Below are positions 37,646 to 45,339 of a stretch of DNA of 45,339 nucleotides, in pieces. The translations under genes and the position numbers were made by a program. How positions within the stretch are numbered: the first letter of the stretch is position 1; every line of letters begins with the position of its first letter. Origin of the DNA: a virus; IMG/VR virus record IMGVR_UViG_3300044699_000013, positions 1-45,339 of that record. One strand, written 5' to 3'. A model generated the notes under the pieces. The model worked only from the letters and a program-made list of their open reading frames with translations, was not told the origin of the DNA and searched no databases.

Positions 37646-38026
37646 TTAGCCAAGGGGCTTGAAGTCAACAACGTCGTTGAACTCATTACCCTTATTGCTC
37701 TTACCACGCTTAATATAGATCTGCAGCTTGCTACCAACAGTCTGCTGGAACAACTGGGTGCTAAGCTCATATCCCTTCTGTTCGTCATAAGGGAACTGCA
37801 GCGTCTTCCAGAGATTCTTACCGAATCCCAAGGCTTTCTCATTAAAGAGACGACGCGGCGAAATACCCTTATTCGGACCCTCAATAATCTTGAATAGGAA
37901 AATACAATTGGTGGAGCCGTCCGTGTCGGCTTCCTCTTCTTTGTATTCGATAATCTCAGCTGGGTGCCAACCGACTTCAGCAAGATCACCCTTTTTGAGA
38001 TCATCCGGAGTAAGAATTGCGCGCAT
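37646..38026 (-). CDS. DUF669 protein, SSB-like
   Basis: 126 residues, intact. MRAILTPDDLKKGDLAEVGW, then EIIEYKEEEADTDGSTNCIF, RRLFNEKALGFGKNLWKTLQ and KRGKSNKGNEFNDVVDF. Matches the DUF669 family, which usually lies beside Sak4-type recombinases and is believed to bind ssDNA. Directly downstream of the Sak4-like gene here. Confidence 0.7.
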   Translation of the reverse strand: MRAILTPDDLKKGDLAEVGWHPAEIIEYKEEEADTDGSTNCIFLFKIIEGPNKGISPRRLFNEKALGFGKNLWKTLQFPYDEQKGYELSTQLFQQTVGSKLQIYIKRGKSNKGNEFNDVVDFKPLG

Positions 38027-38044
38027 GGTTGTGTGTCCTTTCGG

Positions 38045-38940
38045 TTAGGTTTTCCACTTCGGTACGTTTGTAGCGAATGGATTGGGACTGGTTGATGGTT
38101 GTTCGTTCGATTCAGCCTTCGGAGCATTCATACGTTTCTCTTCAGCTTCTTTAATAGCACCCTTCCATACCTCATAAAATAGTTTATCGGTGTAGTCTAG
38201 CTCCTTAAAATAGTCGGCTAATAGAGGAGACTTTGCGAATTCGTCTCCGATAGTATTTAGTTCACAGACATACTTCTTGGAGCTCTTTCCGTTACTCCAA
38301 TCAGACTGCTGAGAAAAATGATAGATTTCAGTGAATGCACCTGGCACCATACCGGCTACCTTACTGCCATATGATACGAGGCTATTCACCTTAGAGACTC
38401 GAATGGAATTTACCAGAGCCTTCTACTTTAGTTGTGGGGAGAGGATGTGCCGTCCAAATTACATGACAGGGGAGAAGACGGCTAATGTCAATACACTGAG
38501 AGATGAGAGAAGTCTCGACCTTGTACTCATCCCATGAAGGGAGAATGTCTTTCATCTTCTTGTGAAGTTTATTCTCTTTACCAAAGTTAAGCGACCAGTT
38601 GACTGCTGCCGCCGTCATAAAGGTTAGAGAGTCATTGATGATAGCTGTGTAATCTACAATCGTTAACTCTATCCAATAACCAATTCAGATATTCACCTGC
38701 GTTAGCAGCACTATAAACATCATATTCAATATTCTCAAGAATAGTCTTAGCCTTAGAACCGAAGCGAGCTTCAGTAAAGTATGTAGCTAATTCAACGGGA
38801 CGCTTCTTGTCCCAATATGAAAGATATACCGGACCCTCTAGCGCAAAGCTAGCGGCAGCAAGTGTCTTGCCGAAACCGAATGGTCCTTTAAATAGCATTG
38901 ACTGAGCTTGTCCCAGCCTGAGATCACTTGCTTTTGCCAT
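38045..38940 (-). CDS. Sak4-like RecA-fold ATPase, frameshifted
   Basis: ATP-dependent recombinase/annealing helper. ATG 38940. MAKASDLRLGQAQSMLFKGP with Walker A KGPFGFGKTLAA (~residue 18-30), GPVYLSYWDKKRPVELATYF; after a shift at ~38655 the Walker B-like VDYTAIINDS, then HVIWTAHPLPTTKVEGSG (sensor) and, after another shift at ~38395, SLVSYGSKVAGMVPGAFTEI. About 298 residues, right for the P-loop ssDNA-annealing-associated Sak4 family. Pairs with DUF669 downstream. Confidence 0.75.
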
Positions 38941-39332
38941 TAGATGTCCTCTTCGTCTGGATGTGAAGTCACTTGCCTAAGTCTATCTAGTAATGATACA
39001 GTCGAAGACGGCTCAGCTATCTTAACTGTCCTAGCCAACTCACTCGCATCATCCATAGTAATAGTTCTAACAGGCTGTCCATCACCTGTATATACTAATG
39101 CTCCAGGTTTAATCTTAGGATTGTGGCACTTCTCACAATGAGGTTTAGCTAATCTAATAGCATACTCATTCATGATGAAGTCTTCACCACAACGCCAACA
39201 AACTGACCTCTTACCTAGAGCTAAAGCTACGTTAACCTTATACGAACAGTCAGGAAGCGCACAGAAATAAATCTGATTGCCTGTCTTATGAGTGTGCCTC
39301 CTGAGCTTATGAGTGTGCTTTTGGTTTGCCAT
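38940..39332 (-). CDS. zinc-binding protein with two Cys clusters
   Basis: 130 residues, intact. Cys at FCALPDCSY, VCWRCGEDFIM and HCEKCHNPKI; the last four Cys form a zinc ribbon. Basic N-terminus MANQKHTHKLRRHTHKTGNQ. ATG follows AGAGGG. Placed between the Cas4-like nuclease and the recombinase, so a DNA-binding role in recombination or replication is likely. Confidence 0.55.
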   Translation of the reverse strand: MANQKHTHKLRRHTHKTGNQIYFCALPDCSYKVNVALALGKRSVCWRCGEDFIMNEYAIRLAKPHCEKCHNPKIKPGALVYTGDGQPVRTITMDDASELARTVKIAEPSSTVSLLDRLRQVTSHPDEEDI

Positions 39333-39347
39333 GTTATCCCTCTAGAA

Positions 39348-39635
39348 TTACGCGGGGAGTCGGCTAACGCCATTCGGTTTACACCAAACAGTCTGAAAGC
39401 CGATCTCCCCTACTGAGTTTATCAAACACATTGAGCCCGCTCCCTCACGTTCTGCATTATTCCTATTGACCTAGCTTACTAGCTACACGGTTAAGGCTCG
39501 GAATGATAATCTCAGGTTTCAATCTTGGTAGTTCGGAACGTATGTTCTCTTACCTCGCCTAATCCTACGTCTCAGCCACCTTCTATCTTTCATAGGCCAT
39601 AGCCTAAAGTAGCCAAGACAAATCCAGATCGGCAT
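39348..39635 (-). CDS. hypothetical ~95-aa protein, frameshifted
   Basis: ATG 39635 overlaps the stop of the nuclease gene. MPIWICLGYFRLWPMKDRRW then basic RRRIRRGKRTYVPNYQD; shift, KPEIIIPSLNRVASKLGQ, shift, NNAEREGAGSMCLINSVGEI and GFQTVWCKPNGVSRLPA with TAA 39348. The stop is followed at once by the next RBS, which supports translation of the last part. No family recognised. Confidence 0.45.
39354..39410 (-). other. candidate RNA hairpin with GUAA loop
   Basis: On the minus transcript GGGGAG-A-TCGGCT (39410-39398) pairs perfectly with AGCCGA-CTCCCC (39365-39354): 12 pairs, one bulge. Inside, TTTGGT-GTAA-ACCGAA (39388-39373) forms a hairpin with a GNRA-type tetraloop. It ends 21 bases before the zinc-binding gene's ATG. 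The same bases are readable as protein, so it may be only coding sequence. Confidence 0.35.
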
Positions 39636-40626
39636 CAGTCCTTTTTAAGCTTCGCAGTAACGTCCCAGGGATTAGCTACCATGAAGCCCTGCTCAAGTTT
39701 ATATAGCTTGTTATCTGCACCAGACGTTTCACAAATCTCGTAGTACTCACAACGTCGGTTAAACTTGAAGCAGCTAGTAAAGTTCATTCTCCAAATGCCT
39801 CTAGCTACGCAATCCATATACTCGTTTAAGATACCGTCGATAAGGTTAGCTCGCCAATCGGCTAATAACATAGGATCATATGACAGCGGTACTCTCTTAA
39901 ACTTCTCTTCTGCTGTCTTAGGTTTCTTAGCGTCAGGATCATGCAGACCGATACGATTAACTACTAAGTAGTTTGATCCCACCGCGTCGCAATAATTCTG
40001 GAACTGGTTAGAAAGACGTGGGACTTCAAAATCTCGTGAGTATGTTTTATGGTCAATAGGTAATCCATTGTACGATGCGGCGCGACCAATGCCTTTAATG
40101 TTAACCAGAAGGTCAATCTTGCCAGAGACAAATATACGAACAAACTCATCCTCGTATATAAGACGTAGAAAGCTACGTTCGACCTCCAATATCTCCATTT
40201 GCTCATCTTCAAACCTCCAGAAATCACAAGATTCCTCGACGGCTCCAAATACACGCTTAGCTTCATTCTCACCTAATGCACACTGATCTGGATCGCTCGC
40301 TACCGCTCGCATTCGTTGGATACAAGCGTGCATACGGTCATTATAATGAATACCTTCTTTCAATAGATTGAAATATCTTTCCAGTCCCTCATGAGCAAGA
40401 CCACCTGAATCTAGCGCAGGCGCCTTATCCTTCATAGGAACTGACCTATTCATATTATGACGCATGTTATATCGAGCATGACATAACTCAATAAGTCCCA
40501 CGAAGACATATCTAGAATGATGTTAGCCTTACCATCCTCCTGTACCACTGTGATAGGTACGTTAGGATTCTCATCGTTCTTACTAACTAGAGCATTCCGT
40601 TCAGTATCTTTTTGAATCTCGTCCAT
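39635..40626 (-). CDS. Cas4-like PD-(D/E)XK nuclease, frameshift near N-terminus
   Basis: ssDNA exonuclease/recombination nuclease with iron-sulphur site. ATG 40626: MDEIQKDTERNALVSKNDEN, IILDMSSWDLLS, then after a shift near 40485 CHARYNMRH (Cys and the RecB-type N-terminal motif). Catalytic elements: HEGLERYFNLL, SGKIDLLVN (D), PIDHKT (D-x-K), QNYCDAVG (QxxxY-like). C-terminal cysteines TSCFKFNRRCEYYEIC plus the first Cys make four [4Fe-4S] ligands. About 330 residues. Works with the Sak4-like and DUF669 proteins downstream. Confidence 0.75.
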
Positions 40627-40823
40627 TCTCTTTCCTCTACTTCTGAAGTGACGCCATGAGCTTTAACATAGCGTCGGAATGCTCTCTCTACTATACCTAC
40701 TAATAGCGGTTTAAGCTCTTTCTCTACCTGACCCAAATCAAACTTAGCCTCGTCAGCCGTCTCACTTTGCCTAGCTGAGACATATGTATTACGGCTAAAT
40801 CCTTTAGTGCTAGGCTTTCCCAT
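40587..40823 (-). CDS. hypothetical 78-aa basic protein
   Basis: MGKPSTKGFSRNTYVSARQS then helix VEKELKPLLVGIVERAFRRY. The end overlaps the nuclease start by 40 bases. No family recognised. Confidence 0.5.
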   Translation of the reverse strand: MGKPSTKGFSRNTYVSARQSETADEAKFDLGQVEKELKPLLVGIVERAFRRYVKAHGVTSEVEEREWTRFKKILNGML

Positions 40824-41080
40824 TGAATATTACTCTTGCTGGTTCATCTGTCTCTTGCCTATTGATGATGTCAGCAAAATGTCTAGCTTTGTTACCTGCC
40901 TCTTTTAATTCCTCAGTTAGCTTATTCATATCTCTAACAATCATCTGCACTGTCTCTAGTGATTAGTTCACATAGCTGGACTACTATATACTCTCTACCA
41001 TACTTAATGGCTATCTTCTGTAGGTCGTGTATAGGATCTCTAGGTCTATGCTTATGAACATACCTATGTCTGTTACTCAT
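40810..41080 (-). CDS. hypothetical ~88-aa protein, frameshifted
   Basis: ATG 41080. MSNRHRYVHKHRPRDPIHDL is very basic, then IAIKYGREYIVVQLCELIT; shift, VRDMNKLTEELKEAGNKARH and ARVIFNGKA with TAG 40810. Basic start and helical end suggest nucleic-acid contact. Confidence 0.45.
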
Positions 41081-41346
41081 TAGCTCTTACGCCTCTTAGC
41101 CCAATAAGCCTTCATTCTAATGCTAACGGCTTTCTTTTGTGCCGGCGTCATCTTACGACGCTTCATGCCGCGGGCGACTTTCTTAATCGCCTTCAAATTC
41201 TTGATTGGCCTCTTATCGTTCACTACCAATCTACCTTCAGTCTTAGCCTCACTATCAGTGATAAACTTATCGAGGTTAGTAGACTGAATGATGTGAAGTA
41301 CTGCAATCTTAATGAGCTTAAGCTCTTGAGCGCGCGTCAGAATCAT
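41080..41346 (-). CDS. basic small protein
   Basis: 88 residues; ends KRRKMTPAQKKAVSIRMKAY followed by WAKRRKS. This TPAQxxAxxxRMKAYWAxRR tail is common in small phage and transposon-linked DNA-binding-type proteins. Coupled to the next gene (shared A). Confidence 0.5.
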   Translation of the reverse strand: MILTRAQELKLIKIAVLHIIQSTNLDKFITDSEAKTEGRLVVNDKRPIKNLKAIKKVARGMKRRKMTPAQKKAVSIRMKAYWAKRRKS

Positions 41347-41378
41347 CTCTTCTTCTTTCTATCCTACTGACGTAGGAG

Positions 41379-41588
41379 TTAGTTCTGGTTAGTTGGATCG
41401 TGATCACACAAATTGAACAGCCAGTAAAAGACTCTGGTCCTATTCAGTTTACCGCAGAATGGACAATGCCATGTTACATATACGCAAGTGAATAATACTA
41501 TATAGACAGGTATCAGTATCAGTAAGAAAGGTATGCTATTCGGGTACGCTCCTCTTTCTAAATCTTCGATAATCTGTGATATATCCAT
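41379..41588 (-). CDS. membrane protein with zinc-ribbon-like Cys motif
   Basis: 69 residues. One transmembrane stretch IPFLLILIPVYIVLFTCVYV (residues 19-38) followed by CPFCGKLNRTRVFYWLFNLC. A membrane-anchored Cys motif in a phage early region is unusual. Function unknown. Confidence 0.5.
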   Translation of the reverse strand: MDISQIIEDLERGAYPNSIPFLLILIPVYIVLFTCVYVTWHCPFCGKLNRTRVFYWLFNLCDHDPTNQN

Positions 41589-41632
41589 TCTTACCTTCGT
41601 GCCTGTATATAGTTAGCCAGCGCCAGAACTCT

Positions 41633-41938
41633 CTAATGAGTCGTCTTAACAAGACCTTGAGTCTTTCTCTCCATCATACGTCTCTCCCACTCCATTCGGA
41701 AAGCCGTAAGCCAGAGAATCTTAGTCTCGTCTTTAGCTCTATAGGTCTGGTATCCCATACCCATTAACATTAAGGCTGCGTTACGCAAGTGGGAGTCTTG
41801 CATGAACTTAAGACGAATAAAGCCTTCATCCTTAGTTCTCCACTGCAAATCCTCTACCTTGATATGACCTTCCTTAACACCATCTATATCACCTTGATCG
41901 ATAGGTGCTAACTCAAGTGGCATGTCATAATCAGGCAT
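41633..41938 (-). CDS. hypothetical 101-aa protein
   Basis: MPDYDMPLELAPIDQGDIDG, then EDLQWRTKDEGFIRLKFMQD and LRNAALMLMGMGYQTYRAKD. Starts as MPD like the next gene (MPDIAKLK), overlapping it by one base. No domain seen. Confidence 0.5.
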   Translation of the reverse strand: MPDYDMPLELAPIDQGDIDGVKEGHIKVEDLQWRTKDEGFIRLKFMQDSHLRNAALMLMGMGYQTYRAKDETKILWLTAFRMEWERRMMERKTQGLVKTTH

Positions 41939-42123
41939 TACTTATCCCTCACAAGTCGAAGCCAGAGTACTAGAGTATCGTGCTGCTCAACGTCTACGTA
42001 ATCAATAACAAACTTAGGATACTCAGCTACATTAGGAGGCTGTGACTGTGCATAGTTAGCGAATGCAGAGTGCGCCTCATCATGGTCTAGGAACTCATAC
42101 TTTAGCTTAGCTATATCAGGCAT
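41938..42123 (-). CDS. hypothetical 61-aa protein
   Basis: MPDIAKLKYEFLDHDEAHSA and FVIDYVDVEQHDTLVLWLRL. Acidic-aromatic. Overlaps both neighbours by one base. Unknown. Confidence 0.5.
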   Translation of the reverse strand: MPDIAKLKYEFLDHDEAHSAFANYAQSQPPNVAEYPKFVIDYVDVEQHDTLVLWLRLVRDK

Positions 42124-42332
42124 TACGATATCTTCTCCTCTACCATATATGCAGGAAACACTGACGTGAATAACTCTCTAGTGTAGTTCTTCTCCACGTC
42201 GTGAACTACCATCTTAGGTCCAATACGACCACGGCTAAAGCCCTTAAACTTATACTCTCTTAAGTCGCTACCTATGATTTTGTCTCCGATTTTGACTTCG
42301 TTGCCTTCCCTGTCTCGAAGGATGAAATCCAT
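42123..42332 (-). CDS. hypothetical 69-aa SH3-like protein
   Basis: MDFILRDREGNEVKIGDKII resembles the strand order of a small SH3-like barrel (GDKI, KFKGFSRGRIGPKMVVHDVE). Overlaps the upstream gene by 60 bases in another frame, so one of the two ends is probably shifted. Confidence 0.5.
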   Translation of the reverse strand: MDFILRDREGNEVKIGDKIIGSDLREYKFKGFSRGRIGPKMVVHDVEKNYTRELFTSVFPAYMVEEKIS

Positions 42333-42610
42333 GGTGAGTTCTTCCCTTCTCTTAACTTAACTAGTTCCATGATTACCTGAGTTCTGGTATTCGCTACCTT
42401 CATGTCAGTAAACGTGCGATAACCGAACTGTTTATCTGACCTACAGAACCAGAATACTACAGGCTTCTCACCTACATGCCCCTTATAGACAGCCTTAGTG
42501 ATATATCCATAGAAATATTTCTCCCAGAATACAGCCCACCTTTCTAGTTCACCGATTCTAGGCGGTACTCTTTCTATCCTATATCCTTTAACAGTAGTCT
42601 TAGTGACCAT
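42272..42610 (-). CDS. hypothetical 112-aa protein
   Basis: MVTKTTVKGYRIERVPPRIG then WAVFWEKYFYGYITKAVYKG and FGYRTFTDMKVANTRTQVIM. Tyr/Lys-rich, no domain. The C-terminal 20 residues overlap the next gene and may be an indel artefact. Confidence 0.45.
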   Translation of the reverse strand: MVTKTTVKGYRIERVPPRIGELERWAVFWEKYFYGYITKAVYKGHVGEKPVVFWFCRSDKQFGYRTFTDMKVANTRTQVIMELVKLREGKNSPWISSFETGKATKSKSETKS

Positions 42611-42619
42611 ATCACTGTC

Positions 42620-42835
42620 CTAAAAGCAGGTATCACAAGTACAATGTGGATGAGCACCAGACCTACAACTAGATAGTGCTCTATGCCTAGGTGCAAAGAT
42701 ATCTGATATATTCTTACCTTTCATTATCTGTGGTATGAAACTAATCTGACAAGTCATACAATCAGGATTAATCTCACCAGCTTGTATTAGCTTAGTCAGA
42801 TACTCTTCAGGTGTCCTAGTCTTTACAGTCTCCAT
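42620..42835 (-). CDS. Cys-rich small protein
   Basis: 71 residues. DCMTCQIS plus a C-terminal cluster SCRSGAHPHCTCDTCF provide six cysteines; a zinc knuckle is likely. Overlaps the SNF2 gene by 13 bases. Unknown function. Confidence 0.5.
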   Translation of the reverse strand: METVKTRTPEEYLTKLIQAGEINPDCMTCQISFIPQIMKGKNISDIFAPRHRALSSCRSGAHPHCTCDTCF

Positions 42836-44265
42836 TTATCCCTACCTTTCGTTACCAGCATGGAAGTGAGTTCTTTCATTAGACTCTGCTGGTCCCAAGG
42901 AACCTCTTTATTATCTAGCGTGCCAGCTACAATAGAACGCTTCTGTTCTACTAGCTCAGTGAAGTATTCGTCAATCGTTCCACTAGCTAGCATGTAAGTA
43001 ACTGATACATTATTCTCTTGTCCGAAGCGATGAAATCTAGCTTCAGCTTGTTCTTCATTAGCAGGATTCCACTGTCGCTCAAGCATTACAGCGTCAGCAC
43101 AGAATTGCAGGTTTAATCCTTCGCCTGCGGCTAGTGTGCTAGCAATCATAATGCGAGCAGGTGTATCCTTAAAGTCTTTGGCTAATTGAGCTCTCTGGTC
43201 GCCATTCAAACCAGAATGCATCATTAGTACAGGCGGGAATCCGCCATCTTTTAGCCAGTCATTCAGCTTAGCTTCTAATAGCTGAGCCACGTCTTGATGA
43301 TGAGTGAATATAGTAAGCTTTCGCTCACAGGACATCAGAAACTCTGTGGTCCACTCAACACAAGTCTCTATCTTACTAATGCCTGTAATGTGCCGCATCT
43401 TTGCCATGATAGCAATTTCAGCGGTAGTTCTAGCAAATCCACTCTCATCTGAATAGAACAGGTCATCTAACTCTTTAAGAGCGGCTGCATAAGCCTTATT
43501 CAGTTTAGGGTCTAAATCTACGTGATAGAACTTACGGTCTAGCGAAGGCAGGTCTTTCAGTACTTGGTCTTTAGTTCGACGTATGATAATATTACTCGTC
43601 GCATCATGGAATCTTTGCGGCTGCCGTAAGCCACCGACTTTAGTGCCCCATCCAGAATCATAAGAATCACAGTAATCATCTACATACCTCTGCCAATTAG
43701 GGAACTTATGAGGTGCTACAATGTTTAATACAGTGAAGTATTCACCTGCATTATTCTTAATAGGTGTCCCAGACATCGGGATGTGATATTCAGTCTTCTT
43801 GCAGATACGTTGTACTGCTTTAGCTCTATCACTCAGATGATTCTTAATACGCTGACACTCATCAATGATGATAGTCTTAATATCAGGAACATACTGGAAT
43901 AGATGTCGTCCTTCTTTAGCATATCGAAGGGTAACGATGTAGACTTGAAAGCCAGGGGGGGCCATAGCTTTCTCTTTCCCAGTTTGAATAACCTGAGCTA
44001 GAGAAATGTAGCCTTTTTGGTTTGGGTCGCTCCCTCTGCTACACAAATGCGATCTATTTACCACATCCACTGTCCAATTTCACAGTAGTTGGGTACTCAC
44101 AATTCACACAGGTAGAAGCTTTTCAGGCTGGAGTGTGAGCAGACAGAGTGATGTCGATAGTCTCTTACTAAGCCCTGCTCATCGGTCTATTAATCACATG
44201 AAGTTATTGCCTCTTCAGCAAACTTGACTGCTCAATCTGGTAAGGTCCTTGGCTCTTACCATCAT
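42823..44265 (-). CDS. SNF2-family DNA helicase, N-terminus frameshifted
   Basis: Two RecA-like lobes that translocate on dsDNA. N-terminal part recovered across frames from ATG 44265: GPYQIE, DEQGL with KT (Walker A, broken by an indel), then LTLQPEKLLPV and TVKLD. The clean frame from 44070 has IIIDECQRIKN (motif II, DECQ instead of DEAH), HIPMSGTPIKNN (III), FTHHQDVAQLLEAKLN, LMMHSGLNGDQRAQ (IV), ASTLAAGEGLNLQF (V) and EQAEARFHRFGQ (VI). About 480 residues. First large gene of the leftward replication module; may remodel DNA during replication or recombination. Confidence 0.8.
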
Positions 44266-44280
44266 TGAAATAACAATCTC

Positions 44281-44508
44281 TTATAGGAGTTCTTTATCGT
44301 TCTTAGCCGACTTGGGTATGCGTAAAAATGTATTAGGTGTCCGCGCACATGCTAGTTAATGAGCGTTGTAGAACCTAGCTTAACGCGCAGATTCTTTACG
44401 GCCACTCTTGCAGCTCTTCTCACATTCTACTTTGTATGATTTGACTTGAGAGCCATTAGTAATCACCTATTTAGCAGAAATGATCTTGTAGGACTGGCAG
44501 CGGTGCAT
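44281..44508 (-). CDS. small Cys-containing protein, poorly sequenced
   Basis: ATG 44508: MHRCQSYKIISAK, in-frame TAG, VITNGSQVKSYKVECEKSCK, then more in-frame stops before IPKSAKNDKELL and TAA 44281. Cys pairs (C..C; CEKSC) hint at a zinc ribbon. Several in-frame stops make this low quality; it could be a decayed gene or base errors. Confidence 0.3.
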
Positions 44509-44512
44509 TACC

Positions 44513-45150
44513 TTACTGAACGTCTTCAGTCTTCTCTACTTTGGTATTAGTCTTCTTCGCATTGTTAGTTACCTCTAGTAGCCTACATCAGACAGTCTTA
44601 CTGGGCGAATGGATTATGCAAACGGCTTAGTAGCCTCTTCAGCGGCTGCAGCGCCCTTTGATGTGAGTTTAGTAATGGTAGCTGCGCTAGTGATTCTCAT
44701 CAATTCTTTAGTATCGATGCCAAGCTTAGGCAAGACTGCTTTAATCTTAATCCATCTTAGACATTCTTTGCTTGCCGTTTCTTTACTGGCTATTGATAGT
44801 CATCACTAGTGATATCATCTAGGAACAGAGCAGTAAATCCCCTTTCTTAGCGTCTTTGCTTTCTGCTCGTTCTCCTACCATTATACTATCTGCTCTGGTT
44901 ATAGTCTTGCTCTAGCATCATAGTATTTGAGCTAATGATTCACGATGGGCTCTTAATTCCAAGCTCATACCATCGCTGGAGATTATGCCCTTCCGTACAT
45001 CATTGAAGGAATGACGCGATAAGCTTTTCTTTTTCGTCCACTGTGATATTCCGTCCATCTTTGAAAGATTACTAATGAACGAGGCCATGAGTAGTGGAAT
45101 TAGTGTATAACTTATGCTGCTATACGCAGTATTGACTCTGCTGGATAATC
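44513..45150 (-). CDS. hypothetical leftward gene(s), heavily frameshifted
   Basis: Readable pieces: NITVDEKEKLIASFLQ (~45050), EGHNLQRWYELGIKSP (~44980), KASKETASKECLRWIKIKAV and LPKLGIDTKELMRITSAATI (~44780-44690), GAAAAEEATKPFA, then a Lys/Thr tail KKTNTKVEKTEDVQ with TAA 44513. The tail style suggests a helical basic protein. No domain recognised; the number of genes is unclear. Confidence 0.35.
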
Positions 45151-45339
45151 ATCACTAAATCCAATGTCTGCGTATAAAATGGATGACGCGGTGCTATAAT
45201 GCCCTAGCGTTCACTGTAGCATAGAACACAATCTACGATTAGCTGTAGGATATATTAACACCTGCCTACATTATTAGGACAATCGCACCATTTACCGACT
45301 TTCTCGTGAAGCGCCCTAGTGTGTACTTAGCCTTCGGTA
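45151..45339 (-). other. poorly resolved right edge
   Basis: Minus-strand frames show only short open pieces, including GKWCDCPNNV at ~45290 (Cys motif). No reliable gene can be drawn. If the map is circular this joins the leftward gene at 1-283. Confidence 0.3.

Larger units (their letters stand above)
1234..44627 (+). repeat. dispersed polar hexamer ACGGCT
   Basis: My manual scan finds about 46 + strand copies between 1234 and 44627 (for example 1234, 1301, 2071, 2323, 3023, 15382, 15402, 24679, 28359, 30088, 33290, 36441, 38478, 41126, 44622) and only about 5 copies of AGCCGT in the same span. Roughly 11 of each would be expected by chance in 45 kb. It keeps + polarity through both the + coding half and the - coding half, and falls in different codon frames. 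In 1-650 only the reverse complement is seen (three copies). Confidence 0.7.

Noticed and set aside
1-45339. CRISPR array, insertion sequence, integrase or attachment site.
   Set aside because: No regularly spaced repeats, transposase/integrase motifs or terminal inverted repeats were seen.
28035-45339. PurZ/DatZ set that would prove 2-aminoadenine DNA.
   Set aside because: No GDEGKG-type adenylosuccinate synthetase or HD phosphohydrolase motif found in readable frames; only the two hydrolases are present.

Overview
The window reads as a double-stranded DNA tailed-phage genome of about 45 kb, probably podovirus-like: large terminase, a long portal, scaffold, major capsid protein, nozzle/fibre genes and large internal-virion-type proteins are present, and no tape-measure protein or tail sheath was found. 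No integrase, repressor or other lysogeny gene was seen. The host cannot be named; promoters look like ordinary bacterial sigma70 promoters and one tRNA-Leu is encoded. The sequence has many single-base indels (typical of uncorrected long reads), so many genes are split between frames. I joined them wherever the protein continues in another frame and say so in each entry.

Layout. 1-716: short leftward (-) genes behind two near-identical leftward promoters. 793-1101: non-coding divergent control region with palindromes and an AT-rich patch. 1102-1131: rightward promoter. 1170-28038 (+): late module with small early-late genes, holin-like protein, TerL, small membrane and basic proteins, portal, scaffold, major capsid protein, two capsid-decoration-like paralogues, connector/adaptor genes, nozzle-like protein, a ~1000-aa LamG-like fibre, a collagen-like fibre, M15-type endolysin, GNAT-like protein and four internal/ejection-type proteins, the last about 1058 aa. 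28035-45339 (-): replication and nucleotide module with a dATP/dGTP diphosphohydrolase-like protein, small zinc ribbons, tRNA-Leu(UAA), MazG, cold-shock protein, DHH phosphoesterase, DUF3987-type helicase, a UDG/3'-5' exonuclease/family-A DNA polymerase fusion, an HTH protein, DUF669 (SSB-like), a Sak4-like ATPase, a Cas4-like nuclease, a run of small proteins and an SNF2 helicase.

The two modules converge at 28035-28038, where the stop codons overlap. They diverge at about 0.8-1.1 kb. Leftward genes run off the left edge and leftward genes enter at the right edge, which suggests a circular or circularly permuted, nearly complete genome in which one leftward transcript starts at the 359-792 promoters, crosses the window boundary and continues to 28 kb.

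The most unusual signal is not a gene. The hexamer ACGGCT occurs about 46 times on the + strand against about 8 for its reverse complement. The bias holds in both the rightward-coding and the leftward-coding half, so it is not a codon effect. It is reversed only in the first ~650 bases, next to the divergent control region. This looks like a genome-polarity motif (priming, Chi-like, packaging or similar).
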